Of a stretch of DNA of 64,000 nt, positions 1-8,341 are shown one piece after another. The translations under genes and the position numbers were made by a program. The stretch is from positions 186,001-250,000 of the forward strand of contig CBDCGG010000002.1 of NCBI GenBank assembly GCA_965216605.1, in the 5' to 3' direction. Below the pieces are notes generated by a model. It was not told the origin of the DNA, ran no database searches, and saw only the letters and a program-made list of their open reading frames with translations. Origin of the DNA: JABAAW01 sp965216605 (GTDB taxonomy: Bacteria > Pseudomonadota > Alphaproteobacteria > JABAAW01). Each line of letters starts with the position of its first letter. The stretch's first letter is position 1.

Positions 1-1
1 T

Positions 2-367
2 TCAGACGAGGTGTTGTGGTCGGTGCGGCGATCCTTGCGCGAGTATGACCTTGTGTTTCTTTTAGGCTCGGATGGGTTTAAGCGATTGGCTCGTTGGCGA
101 TCGTGGCGTGTGGTGGCGCGGATGGTATCGCTAGCGATATTTTCGCGGCGCGGCACAGATGTGACGGCGAGGTTGGGGTTGGCGGCGCGGACTTTGCCTT
201 GCGCGAGGCGGGGGTTTTCTTTGTTGCGCTTGGCGAGCGGGGGAAGGCGCGGAAGATTACGAGGGAGCAGATATGTTCAAAGGGGGAGGGGTGTTCGATG
301 GGGTTTTGTTTCCATGCCTTTTGTGGATACCTCGTCGAGCGCGCTGCGCGGGGGGAGGGAAATATGA
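2..367 (+). CDS. nadD: Nicotinate-nucleotide adenylyltransferase, C-terminal part (cut by window edge)
   Basis: NadD adenylylates nicotinate mononucleotide in NAD synthesis. Only the C-terminal 121 residues are in the window; the reading frame is open to the left edge. The visible part has the family pattern: a hydrophobic strand ending in LLGSDGF, then a W-R-S-W helix, and close to the C terminus FVDTSSSALR, which matches the SST.LR nucleotide-binding end of NadD. The stop TGA overlaps the ATG of rsfS (ATGA), the usual nadD-rsfS coupling. Seen: the motifs and the overlap. Inferred: that the missing upstream half is intact. Confidence 0.85.
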   Translation, partial: SDEVLWSVRRSLREYDLVFLLGSDGFKRLARWRSWRVVARMVSLAIFSRRGTDVTARLGLAARTLPCARRGFSLLRLASGGRRGRLRGSRYVQRGRGVRWGFVSMPFVDTSSSALRGGREI

Positions 368-753
368 TGGAGGAGATTGTGACGGAGGGGGATTCTCAAG
401 GGGACTTGGATGCGGGGGATATTGCGGGGGATGTTGTTGGAGATGGGGGTATTTTATTGAAGTTAGTTGTGGGTGCTTTAGAGGATCGGAAGGGTGAGGA
501 TATTGTTATTTTACCTTTGGCGGGGAAGGCGGATTTTGCGGAGTGCATGGTGATTGTGACGGGGGGGTCGAGGCGTCATTTGGGAGCTTTGAGCGAGGGG
601 GTTATGCGGAGTGTTAGGGGTGGGGGGTGGTCGTTTCTTGTTGAGGGGGAGGAGAGTGATGATTGGGTTGTTGTGGATGTTTTGCGTGTTGTGGTGCATG
701 TTTTTTCGCGGGAGGCGAGGGCGCGGTATGACTTGGAGAGCTTGTGGGGGTAG
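364..753 (+). CDS. rsfS: Ribosomal silencing factor RsfS
   Basis: RsfS binds ribosomal protein L14 of the 50S subunit and blocks subunit joining in starvation. The product is 129 residues. The C-terminal half carries the family signature DDWVVVDVLRVVVHVFSREAR followed by Y-x-LE-xLW, which is nearly diagnostic. The frame is open upstream to about position 94, but that stretch is nadD in another frame, so the start is one of the two adjacent ATGs at 364 or 367, the first overlapping the nadD stop. The first 25 or so residues are acidic and variable. Confidence 0.88.
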   Translation: MMEEIVTEGDSQGDLDAGDIAGDVVGDGGILLKLVVGALEDRKGEDIVILPLAGKADFAECMVIVTGGSRRHLGALSEGVMRSVRGGGWSFLVEGEESDDWVVVDVLRVVVHVFSREARARYDLESLWG

Positions 754-1091
754 ATTGCTTGCGCTTACTTGCTTGCTTGTGAGCGCACTACACAAAAACA
801 GACGGGCTTTGTATGATGACGGGCGCAAAACATGCGCACGCGAAGCGTGCGCGGGAGCGCGAGGGAGTAATCCCTCGCAAAAGACCCCGCGTCAGCGAGC
901 GCGTAAGCGCTTTCTACGCATTTCGCGCGTAGCGCGAGATGCGTAGCCTCTTATTCAAAAGCGCGTGCGCGGGAGCGCGAGGGAGTAATCCCTCGCAAAA
1001 GACCCCGCGTCAGCGAGCGCGTAAGCGATGTTTTGCATCCGTCAATATAAAAAGCCCGTGTCTGCCTTCGCCATAGCGCACGGCAATGATA
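754..1091. repeat. Intergenic palindromic repeat cluster with a perfect 65-bp direct repeat
   Basis: This gene-free stretch between the convergent rsfS and pheA genes is made of short palindromes. A 19-bp palindrome, GCGCACGC-GAA-GCGTGCGC, lies at 834-852. A 65-bp segment at 845-909 recurs identically at 963-1027; it contains a second inverted repeat (GAGGGA-GTAA-TCCCTC) and ends in GCGTAAGCG. Between the copies is a third palindromic block ending in CCTCTTATTCAAAAGCGCG. The same words recur in other gaps (near 16.75, 20.35, 28.0, 36.7, 39.2, 42.6 and 63.0 kb). No coding sequence is supported here. Confidence 0.85.
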
Positions 1092-1937
1092 TTACCTCCC
1101 GCGCTCCGCCATCGCATAACTACCCAACAATCTCACCCGCTCCGAAAACATCTGCAACTCCTCCAAAGCACGCCGTACCGAAGAATCATGCTTAGATCCC
1201 TCTACCTCTACATAAAACTCCGCAACCGCAGAATCATAACTCACATAACTCTCTAACCGAATAAGATTAACCCCATTAGTAGCAAATCCCCCCAATGCCT
1301 TATACAACGCCGCCGGCACACTCCGCGTGCGAAATAATAAACTCGTCAAGCAAGCAACATCCCCATCTCTCCCAACAGCAGCCTCCTCGCGCGACATCGT
1401 GATAAACCGCGTCGTGTTACCAATCTTGTCCTCAACACGCTCCCGTAAAATACGCAACCCATAAATCTCCGCCGCTAACCGAGACGCTAACGCCGCAACT
1501 CCCCCCTCCCCCCTCCGTTCCGCAACCTCTCGCGCCGAGCCCGCCGTATCTAACCTCGCCTCCGTCTCAACCCCCAAACTCCCCAACAACCGACGACACT
1601 GCAACAAAGCCTGCGGATGACTCAAAATACAACGCACCTCCTCCAACTTAACTCCCTCGACACCCAATAAATGATGCTCGATCGGCATAAATCCCTCGCC
1701 CGTAATGAACAAAGCCGTCTCCGATAACAACTGATGAATCTCGGCAACTCGACCGCCCAAAGTGTTCTCAATAGGAATCAACGCAACATCCGCACCCCCC
1801 TCCTCAACCGCGCGCAACGCCTCGTCAAAAGTGCGACACGCCAAAGGCGCATGCCCAGCGCAAAATAATCCACAAGCCATATGCGAAAACGCACCCTCAA
1901 CACCCTGATAAGCAACTCTGAGTGTATCCTTCGCCAT
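1092..1937 (-). CDS. pheA: Prephenate dehydratase
   Basis: Converts prephenate to phenylpyruvate in phenylalanine synthesis, in the cytoplasm. The 281-residue protein has the monofunctional alphaproteobacterial length. The dehydratase domain starts with VAYQGVEGAFSH, continues with LIPIENTLGG, and carries the catalytic TRF motif as NTTRFI near residue 178. A C-terminal ACT regulatory domain (about 195-275) has GVNLIRLES in place of the GINLTKIESRP consensus, so phenylalanine binding may be altered. The start is an ATG 3 bp after the kdsB stop, so the two are probably one operon transcribed kdsB to pheA. Confidence 0.92.
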   Translation of the reverse strand: MAKDTLRVAYQGVEGAFSHMACGLFCAGHAPLACRTFDEALRAVEEGGADVALIPIENTLGGRVAEIHQLLSETALFITGEGFMPIEHHLLGVEGVKLEEVRCILSHPQALLQCRRLLGSLGVETEARLDTAGSAREVAERRGEGGVAALASRLAAEIYGLRILRERVEDKIGNTTRFITMSREEAAVGRDGDVACLTSLLFRTRSVPAALYKALGGFATNGVNLIRLESYVSYDSAVAEFYVEVEGSKHDSSVRRALEELQMFSERVRLLGSYAMAERGR

Positions 1938-1940
1938 GAC

Positions 1941-2789
1941 CTACTCTTCCTCCAATTCATCTCTGACACCAACAACTTCGCCCGCCAACACTCGCTGCTC
2001 GAACGCCGCGCGCTCTTCCTCCAAGTTGATCTCGCTGGGCGCAGAGGAACAGACGAACGCCACAATTTTCATCCCCGCCTCCATCGCACGCATCTGCTCC
2101 AAACCCTCGCGCCGCTCCAAGCCAGAGGGCGCAAGCGACACAAAACGCGACAACGCCTCCCTACGATAAACATAAAGACCAATGTGATGCCAATAACAAG
2201 CATCGCTTATTCCCTCCTTTGCTCCCTCGCTCCACGGCGCACAAGCACGCGTAAACGCCAACACCCTATAAGAAGAACCCGAAGAACGCTCGCCCTGTTG
2301 TTCTCCCTCGCCCTGCAATCCCGCCACGATCGCCTTGACGACAGAGGAACGCTCCGCCTGCTCGCGCCCGATCGCAACGATCGGCGTCGCGATGTCCGCA
2401 CCGCTCGCGCGCAAAGCCTCCACCGCGTCTTGGAAGACACGCGGCTCGACGATAGGCAAGTCCGCCTGACAATTCACGACGATCTCCGCCTCAGCGCGCG
2501 GATCGAATCTTTGAACCGCCTGCCAAACACGATCTGATCCCGAAGGCAAGTCCGCGTCGGTCAACACCGCCGAGAATCCATGCTGCTCGGCACAATCGAC
2601 GATCTCCTGCTCGGCGCATGCGACTAGCAAAGTCGCCTCCTCCCCCCTCTCGCACAGCAGCCGCCTGCCGCGCTCGGCACTCTCGCAAGACCATATCAGC
2701 AGCGGCTTGCCCGCAACAGGCAGCAAAACCTTGCGAGGCAATCGACGCGACGAAAGACGAGCCGGCACAACGATCAAAATTCGAGACAC
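1941..2789 (-). CDS. kdsB: 3-deoxy-manno-octulosonate cytidylyltransferase (CMP-KDO synthetase)
   Basis: Activates KDO with CTP for lipopolysaccharide inner-core synthesis. From the chosen GTG start the protein is 282 residues, slightly longer than the usual 245-250. The N terminus ILIVVPARLSSRRLPRK is the sugar-nucleotide binding motif; LPSGSDRVW, VVNCQADLPIV and YWHHIGLYVYRREAL follow in the order seen in KdsB. The frame is open to 2912, but homology begins at ILIVVPARL, so GTG at 2789 is the best start; the extra upstream residues overlap the promoter of the divergent cytochrome gene. An inserted Gly/Ser/Glu-rich stretch around residues 155-175 accounts for the extra length. Confidence 0.88.
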   Translation of the reverse strand: MSRILIVVPARLSSRRLPRKVLLPVAGKPLLIWSCESAERGRRLLCERGEEATLLVACAEQEIVDCAEQHGFSAVLTDADLPSGSDRVWQAVQRFDPRAEAEIVVNCQADLPIVEPRVFQDAVEALRASGADIATPIVAIGREQAERSSVVKAIVAGLQGEGEQQGERSSGSSYRVLAFTRACAPWSEGAKEGISDACYWHHIGLYVYRREALSRFVSLAPSGLERREGLEQMRAMEAGMKIVAFVCSSAPSEINLEEERAAFEQRVLAGEVVGVRDELEEE

Positions 2790-2816
2790 GCACCAATTCT
2801 CACTCTTTAGCCCCTG

Positions 2817-2845
2817 TTGCTTTTTTTCATGACTCCTTCTATACT
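2817..2845 (+). promoter_or_regulatory. Sigma70-like promoter for the cytochrome c gene
   Basis: TTGCTT (2817-2822), a 17-bp spacer, and TATACT (2840-2845) lie about 100 bp before the cytochrome start, within the divergent kdsB / cytochrome gap. The spacing is ideal and the match to both hexamers is good; transcription itself is inferred. Confidence 0.5.
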
Positions 2846-2942
2846 CTGTCTGCCTCCGCGTTGCAACGCACAAACCTGCGTACGATGCGGGAGGATTCTG
2901 TACCATCTTCAAGAGATCGTCTAAGAGGTAGAAAAAACAACG

Positions 2943-3479
2943 ATGAACCGCGACCCCCTACTATGGAACAAAATTTTAGGTGCAGTGCTGGGTGCGCTAC
3001 TGATCGGTACGCTTTCTGCCTTCGCTTCCGAACTGCTGTTCGGCGAAGAGCATGCCGAGCAAGAATCCGTCGCCTTGTCGCTCGTCTCTGTCGAGCCAAG
3101 CACCGACGAAGCGTCCTCCGCCGAAGCCTCTGCAGCCGAGCCTGTCGTTCCGCTAGAAGACCTGCTCGCGCGAGCCGATGTGACGCACGGCAAAGCCATC
3201 TCCAAGAAATGCGCGGCGTGTCACACCTTCACGCCGGGCGGCGCGAACCGTATCGGTCCTAACTTGTGGGCTGTCGCGGGCAAATCGGTCGCCGCTGTCT
3301 CGGGCTTTGCTTACTCCAAAGCCTTGAAGGGTTTTGGAGGAAAATGGTCGAACGAAAAACTCTCGGCGTTTCTCCAAAAGCCTAAGGAAGCCGTGGCGGG
3401 AACTAAAATGAACTTTGTCGGAATCAAAAAGGCGCAAGACAGAGCCGATCTCATCGCGTGGTTGCAAACGCTAAAATAA
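2943..3479 (+). CDS. cycM: Membrane-anchored class I cytochrome c (CycM/c552 type)
   Basis: Electron carrier between the bc1 complex and cytochrome oxidase, tethered to the periplasmic face of the inner membrane. The 178-residue protein has an uncleaved N-terminal anchor (about residues 11-30), an Ala/Glu/Ser-rich linker (35-70), and a cytochrome domain with the haem site CAACH near residue 91 and the axial methionine in GTKMNFVGI near 158. ATG at 2943 is preceded by AGAGGT. The layout is typical of alphaproteobacterial CycM. The gene faces away from kdsB and is followed by a DUF1223 gene. Confidence 0.88.
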   Translation: MNRDPLLWNKILGAVLGALLIGTLSAFASELLFGEEHAEQESVALSLVSVEPSTDEASSAEASAAEPVVPLEDLLARADVTHGKAISKKCAACHTFTPGGANRIGPNLWAVAGKSVAAVSGFAYSKALKGFGGKWSNEKLSAFLQKPKEAVAGTKMNFVGIKKAQDRADLIAWLQTLK

Positions 3480-3568
3480 TGTGATACAGACAAAGAGGAT
3501 TGTTTGTATCGACCCTTTTGGAAATCATCGTCGGTTCGACACAAAAGGGTTTAGTTAGGAGGTATAGG

Positions 3569-4414
3569 ATGATGATAAAAACGATACATCGCGGGCTTTT
3601 CGTTGCCTTGTTGGGTGTAGGCTTGGGCGGATTCTTAGGTGGATCTTTGGGCGGATTCATGAGCGGAGCTTTGGGCGTACGCGCTGTTCTTGCGGAGGAG
3701 CCTTTGGTATTGGTCGAGTTGTTCACCTCGCAGGGCTGTTCGTCGTGTCCTCCAGCGGATCGATATTTCTCGGATTTGGCGGAGGAGAAGGATTTGGCGG
3801 TTTTGTCGTGGCATGTTCCCTATTGGGATTACATCGGCTGGCGCGATCCGTTCGGGTTGCCTTTGGCGGAGCGCAGACAGCGTCGTTATGCTCGCAGGCT
3901 GGGGGAGGGTCAGATTTACACGCCGCAGGCGATTGTGATCGGCGACACGCATTATGTTGGCTCGGACAAGCGAGCGGTGGGAAAAAGTTTGCGTTCTGTG
4001 CGGAGGAAAGTTGCGATGCTTTCGCCTCGGCTTTCTTTGAAGCGTACGGGGGGGAATGGGGGTCGAGATTTCAAGGTGCGTTTGGAGCGCGGCGAGGGAG
4101 TCAAGAAAGGAGGCACGAAGGGGGCGAAGTTTGATGTGATGGTTGTTGTGTATCAGGCGGGAGCGGAGACGCAGGTTGAGCGTGGCGAGAATCGCGGGAA
4201 GAAGTTGCGCGATGCGAACATTGTTCGCTCGGTGATTTCTTTGGGGCAGTGGAACGGCGAGGATGGGGGGGAGATGGCATTTTCGCTACCTGCGGGAAAG
4301 GGAGGCTTTGATGTTGTAAGAGACGGAGGTTTTGTTGTCGTTGCGGAATCGCATGTTGTGGGGGAGGGAACAACGGGCGCGGCGCGATGGGATTTCAAAC
4401 GTGGGCTTCATTGA
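3569..4414 (+). CDS. DUF1223 family exported thioredoxin-like protein
   Basis: A 281-residue protein of the DUF1223 family, whose role is not established; the fold is thioredoxin-like. The N terminus is a signal peptide with a very glycine-rich core (repeated LGG-F/S units, residues 10-35) ending near VLAEE. The redox motif is in LFTSQGCSSCPPAD (CxxC), followed by LSWHVPYWDYIGWRDPF and YTPQAIV, all standard for the family. The start is the ATG at 3569 behind TTAGGAGG; the open frame extends to 3500 without a ribosome site. The C-terminal third is basic and Gly/Lys-rich, and the last codons overlap the AT-rich restriction gene, so the original 3' end may have been altered by that insertion. 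Confidence 0.82.
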   Translation: MMIKTIHRGLFVALLGVGLGGFLGGSLGGFMSGALGVRAVLAEEPLVLVELFTSQGCSSCPPADRYFSDLAEEKDLAVLSWHVPYWDYIGWRDPFGLPLAERRQRRYARRLGEGQIYTPQAIVIGDTHYVGSDKRAVGKSLRSVRRKVAMLSPRLSLKRTGGNGGRDFKVRLERGEGVKKGGTKGAKFDVMVVVYQAGAETQVERGENRGKKLRDANIVRSVISLGQWNGEDGGEMAFSLPAGKGGFDVVRDGGFVVVAESHVVGEGTTGAARWDFKRGLH

Positions 4415-5082
4415 CCGACAATCTTGCTGTGAAAGCGTCATTGGACATATCTACGCTTAAAAAGGAGGCAAAAAAATTTACCGAGCAAGAAGCGTTGCAT
4501 TACGAATCTTCATTGTATGGCGTGACAGACGGGAAGGCGGTAGGAACGTATTTTGAGAAGAAATTGACAGAACATCTTGGGCGGAAATACAATTTTCAAT
4601 CTGGCAGTTCAGCATCAGGTATCGACTTTCCCAAATTAAACGTTGATATGAAGATTACAAGCCAGCAACAACCTCAATCTTCTTGTCCCTACAAATTTCC
4701 TGAACAGAAAATTTACGGATTAGGCTATCATCTTTTAATTTTTGTATACGAAAAAACCGATCAAGAAGAAAAGAAAACTAGTAATCTTAATATTAGGCAT
4801 ACGGTTTTTCTGCACAAAAACCAAACTGCTGATTTTCAAATGACCAAAGGTATCTCGGATATTTTAAAACGCCATGGAAACATTGATGATATTGTTGCTT
4901 TTTTCTACGAGCGCAATCTGCCTGCAGACGATATTAAGGCAGAAGAACTAGCAAAAAGAATAATCAACGATCCTCCTAAGCAAGGATATTTAACAATATC
5001 CAATGCGTTGCAGTGGAGACTGCAGTACAGCCGTGTAATACAGCAAGCTGGTAATATTAACGGTATTGAACGAATAAAATAA
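4387..5082 (+). CDS. Putative type II restriction endonuclease (PD-(D/E)XK)
   Basis: Predicted partner nuclease of the following methyltransferase, from which it is separated by 2 bp. Product about 231 residues. Residues near 78-91, GIDFPKLNVDMKIT, fit a PD-(D/E)XK core (acidic residue on one strand, D-x-K on the next), followed by a conserved-looking QQPQSSCPYKFPEQ / YGLGYHLLIFVYEKTD segment. I do not recognise the cutting specificity. Start: ATG 4387 overlaps the DUF1223 gene by 28 bp; a TTG at 4411 overlapping the upstream TGA is equally possible and would trim 8 residues. Base composition turns sharply AT-rich here, pointing to horizontal transfer. Function rests on motif plus context. 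Confidence 0.68.
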   Translation: MGFQTWASLTDNLAVKASLDISTLKKEAKKFTEQEALHYESSLYGVTDGKAVGTYFEKKLTEHLGRKYNFQSGSSASGIDFPKLNVDMKITSQQQPQSSCPYKFPEQKIYGLGYHLLIFVYEKTDQEEKKTSNLNIRHTVFLHKNQTADFQMTKGISDILKRHGNIDDIVAFFYERNLPADDIKAEELAKRIINDPPKQGYLTISNALQWRLQYSRVIQQAGNINGIERIK

Positions 5083-5084
5083 TT

Positions 5085-6590
5085 ATGGCGAAAACACATC
5101 ATCGCTGGCAATTCGGAGACTTTCAAACTCCATCAGAACTTGCCGATTCTGTTGTCAAAATTGTTGCCGAAAAACACGAGTTTTATCCTCATCTTATCGT
5201 CGAACCCACTTGCGGCAGAGGAGCGTTTATTAAAGCTTGCGCAAGTTACTACAAATCCTCTAAAATTATAGGATTTGATATTGACAAAAATTATATTAAG
5301 GAAGCAAAAAAAACTATTGCCATTTTTCCTTCTCAAAATATAAAAATAGAGCATGGTGATTTTTTTGATATTGATTGGAATAATGTTTTATCCAACAAGG
5401 AAGACACGACTCTAATTCTAGGCAACCCTCCATGGGTAACTATCAGTGACTTGGGGAAAATCAACGGGAAAAATTTTCCTAAGAAAAATAACTTTCAAAA
5501 CACACGAGGTATCGACGCAATCACAGGAAAGGGGAATTTTGATATTTCCGAGTGGATGTTACTTCAGTATATTGATTGGATAAAGAACAAAAAATCTATG
5601 ATTGCTGTTCTCTGCAAAAAATCTGTTGCCAGAAAGGTTTTCAAATATGCGTACGGACAAAAAGATTTCAATTTAGAAGGTCATATCTATGCTATCGATG
5701 CCAAGAAGTACTTTAATGCTTCTGTCGACGCTTGCTTGTTTGTTCTCACCCCTTCTAAAAGAAAAACTGATTGCTATGTTTATTCAAATCTTTTTTCAAA
5801 CAAAAAAACTTCGACCATTGGTATTCGCAACGACATATGGATTAATAATTTTGATTGTTACAATCGCTGGAAGCATCTCGTGGCAAAAAAAAATAGTTAT
5901 GTTTGGCGATCAGGCATAAAACACGATTGTTCAAAGGTGTTCGAACTAAAAAAAATTAAAAATTCTTATGCCAACGGTTACAATAAAATCTATGACCTTG
6001 AAGCTAATTACATATATCCCTTGCTGAAAAGTTCGGATGTAAAACAAGACTCTACTTTATCTCCTCGCAAGTTTATTCTTATAACGCAAAAAGCAATAGG
6101 GGACAACACAAATATTATGTCTACGATTGCGCCAAAAGCATGGGGGTATTTACAAAAACACGACAAAGAACTGACAAAGCGATCCAGTATTATTTATAAA
6201 GGAAAACCTCGTTATTCTATGTTTGGAATCGGAGATTACACTTTCAAGAAATGGAAAATCGCTATTTCTGGTTTTGGCAAAACACCGGTTTTCAAAATTG
6301 TTGGTTGCCACATGGGAAAACCAATTGTTTTCGACGACACTGTATACTTTTTGTCATTCGACTCTTACAAAGAGGCAAGTTTTATCCACAGCTTGCTTTC
6401 GTCAGAACCCGCAACGGAACTCTTAACCTCCATGATCTTTAGCGAAGGGAAAAGACCCATTACCGCTAGTATACTTAACAAAATCGATCTTCATCTTGTT
6501 GCCAAAGAATTAAAAAAACTAGAGAATTATATTCAAATGCTTGAACATGTTTGTCCGCAAAAAGAAAAACAAATGTCTCTACATTATTGA
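5085..6590 (+). CDS. Type II N6-adenine DNA methyltransferase
   Basis: Methylates adenine in the recognition site, protecting the host from the neighbouring nuclease. The 501-residue protein opens with FGDFQTPSELAD, then the SAM-binding motif VEPTCGRGAFIKA (near 40-52) and the catalytic NPPW in LILGNPPWVTISD (near 112-122), giving the gamma-class motif order. The conserved block RGIDAITGKGNFDISEWML follows. The C-terminal 250 residues should hold the target-recognition domain. AT-rich like the nuclease gene. It ends 6 bp from the convergent ettA stop, leaving no room for a separate terminator. Confidence 0.85.
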   Translation: MAKTHHRWQFGDFQTPSELADSVVKIVAEKHEFYPHLIVEPTCGRGAFIKACASYYKSSKIIGFDIDKNYIKEAKKTIAIFPSQNIKIEHGDFFDIDWNNVLSNKEDTTLILGNPPWVTISDLGKINGKNFPKKNNFQNTRGIDAITGKGNFDISEWMLLQYIDWIKNKKSMIAVLCKKSVARKVFKYAYGQKDFNLEGHIYAIDAKKYFNASVDACLFVLTPSKRKTDCYVYSNLFSNKKTSTIGIRNDIWINNFDCYNRWKHLVAKKNSYVWRSGIKHDCSKVFELKKIKNSYANGYNKIYDLEANYIYPLLKSSDVKQDSTLSPRKFILITQKAIGDNTNIMSTIAPKAWGYLQKHDKELTKRSSIIYKGKPRYSMFGIGDYTFKKWKIAISGFGKTPVFKIVGCHMGKPIVFDDTVYFLSFDSYKEASFIHSLLSSEPATELLTSMIFSEGKRPITASILNKIDLHLVAKELKKLENYIQMLEHVCPQKEKQMSLHY

Positions 6591-6595
6591 TTTTC

Positions 6596-8293
6596 TTAAC
6601 CTCTAGCGATCTTCTTATACTGCATGCGCTTCGGTGTCAGAGCGTCCTCCCCCAGCCTCCGCCTCTTGTCCTCGATATAAGAGCCGAAATCACCCTCAAA
6701 CCACACAACCCTGCCCTCCCCCTCAAATGCCAAGATGTGCGTCGCTAACCTATCCAAAAACCACCGATCATGACTGGCAATAACCGCACAGCCCGGAAAA
6801 ATCTCTAATGCTAACTCCAAACTCCGCAAGGTCTCCAAATCCAAGTCGTTCGTAGGCTCGTCCAAAAGTAAAACATTACCACCCCCCCGCAACAACTTAG
6901 CCAAATGCAACCGATTGCGCTCCCCGCCCGATAAATCACAAACACGCTTCTGCTGATCGCTCCCCCGAAAGTTAAACGACGCAACATAAGCGCGAGACGC
7001 AACCTCCTTCCCCCCCAAAGAAATCATATCCTCGCCACCCGATACCTCCTGCCAAACGGTCTGCTCTCCCACTAAGCTCTCGCGCGACTGATCGACATAA
7101 CCCAAGTCAACGCTCTCGCCCAAAACAAGCGCACCCCGATCCGCCTGCTCCTCGCCCATAATCATACGAAACAAAGTCGTCTTGCCCGCGCCATTCGCGC
7201 CAATCACCCCCACGATTCCCCCCTGCGGTAAGGAAAACGACAAATCCTCAAACAAAAGACGCTCGCCAAACGATTTCGAAACGCCATCTGCAACAACCGT
7301 CTTAGAGCCCAATCGCGCGCCCGGCGGAATCACAATGCGCTGAACATCATGACGAACGCTCTGGGCTGCTTGCAATCGCTCCTCGTAGCTCTTGATCCGA
7401 GCCTTCGCTCGCTCCCTGCGCGCAACACGAGACTTGCCCATCCACGCACGCTCCTCCTCGATAGCGCGCAACAATCCCTTGTCCTCACGCTCCTCCTCCG
7501 CCAATCGCCTCGCGCGCGCTGCCAACCAACTGCTGTAGTTGCCCTGATGCGGCAAGGCACGTCCGCGATCCAACTCCAATATCCACCCCGTTACATTGTC
7601 CAAGAAATAACGATCGTGCGTCACGAGAACAACGGCACTATCGCTCTCGCGTAGATGCCGCTCTAACCAGGCTACGGTCTCGGCATCGAGATGGTTTGTC
7701 GGCTCGTCGAGCAACAAGATCTGCGGTTTAGCAAGCAGCAGTCGGCACAAGGCGACCCGTCGCTTCTCTCCGCCGGACAGCACCTTTACGGAAGTTCCTC
7801 CCTCAGGACAGCGCAACGCCTCCGAGGCAATGGCGATCTCGCGCGACAGATCCCACGCATCCTCTGCGTCGATTTTTTCTTGCAAGTCCGCCTGCTGCTC
7901 TAACAGCTGCGTCATAGTATCTTCATCGATGTCCTGCTCTCCCAAGCGAGCCGTTATGGCATCGAAGGCGTCGAGCAACTTTTTTTTATGCGCCAAGCCC
8001 TCTAATATGACCTGCTCGACATTTTTGTTCTCGTCGAGCACGGGCTCCTGCGGCAAGTATCCTATCGATATGCTGCTGGAGATTCCTCCCTCCAGTTTTC
8101 GCTCGCCCGTAAATTCCTTGTCCTCGCCTGCGAGTATGCTTAGCAGGGTAGATTTTCCCGCTCCGTTGACGCCGAGAATACCTATCTTCGCGCCCGCCAA
8201 GAATCCTAGCGTCACATCTTCCAAGATGACGCGCCCCCCCATCAAGGCTTTCGTTACCGACTGCAACGATATGACAATACGCTCGCTCGCCAA
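6596..8293 (-). CDS. ettA: Energy-dependent translational throttle ABC-F ATPase EttA
   Basis: ABC-F proteins bind the ribosomal E site; EttA gates the first elongation steps according to ATP/ADP ratio. The 565-residue protein has two ABC domains in tandem: Walker A GVNGAGKST and signature LSGGEKRR in the first, GANGAGKTT and LSGGERNR in the second, with LLLDEPTNHLD and LLLDEPTNDLD as Walker B regions. An arginine-rich linker (about 240-310, with SRVARRERAKARIKSYEERL) joins them, and the length matches EttA. No membrane segments. It faces the methyltransferase gene end to end. Confidence 0.93.
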   Translation of the reverse strand: MASERIVISLQSVTKALMGGRVILEDVTLGFLAGAKIGILGVNGAGKSTLLSILAGEDKEFTGERKLEGGISSSISIGYLPQEPVLDENKNVEQVILEGLAHKKKLLDAFDAITARLGEQDIDEDTMTQLLEQQADLQEKIDAEDAWDLSREIAIASEALRCPEGGTSVKVLSGGEKRRVALCRLLLAKPQILLLDEPTNHLDAETVAWLERHLRESDSAVVLVTHDRYFLDNVTGWILELDRGRALPHQGNYSSWLAARARRLAEEEREDKGLLRAIEEERAWMGKSRVARRERAKARIKSYEERLQAAQSVRHDVQRIVIPPGARLGSKTVVADGVSKSFGERLLFEDLSFSLPQGGIVGVIGANGAGKTTLFRMIMGEEQADRGALVLGESVDLGYVDQSRESLVGEQTVWQEVSGGEDMISLGGKEVASRAYVASFNFRGSDQQKRVCDLSGGERNRLHLAKLLRGGGNVLLLDEPTNDLDLETLRSLELALEIFPGCAVIASHDRWFLDRLATHILAFEGEGRVVWFEGDFGSYIEDKRRRLGEDALTPKRMQYKKIARG

Positions 8294-8341
8294 AATATCT
8301 CCTTATTATCTTCTGCGTATCTCCTCCTGCAGCAGCCGAGG

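Noticed and set aside
94..363. The rsfS reading frame is open far upstream, suggesting a 219-residue protein
   Set aside because: The upstream part is nadD in another frame; ATG at 364 overlapping the nadD stop gives the normal RsfS length.
845..1027. Possible CRISPR array from the 65-bp direct repeats
   Set aside because: Only two units, repeat too long, the spacer contains more of the same repeat words, and no cas genes are near.
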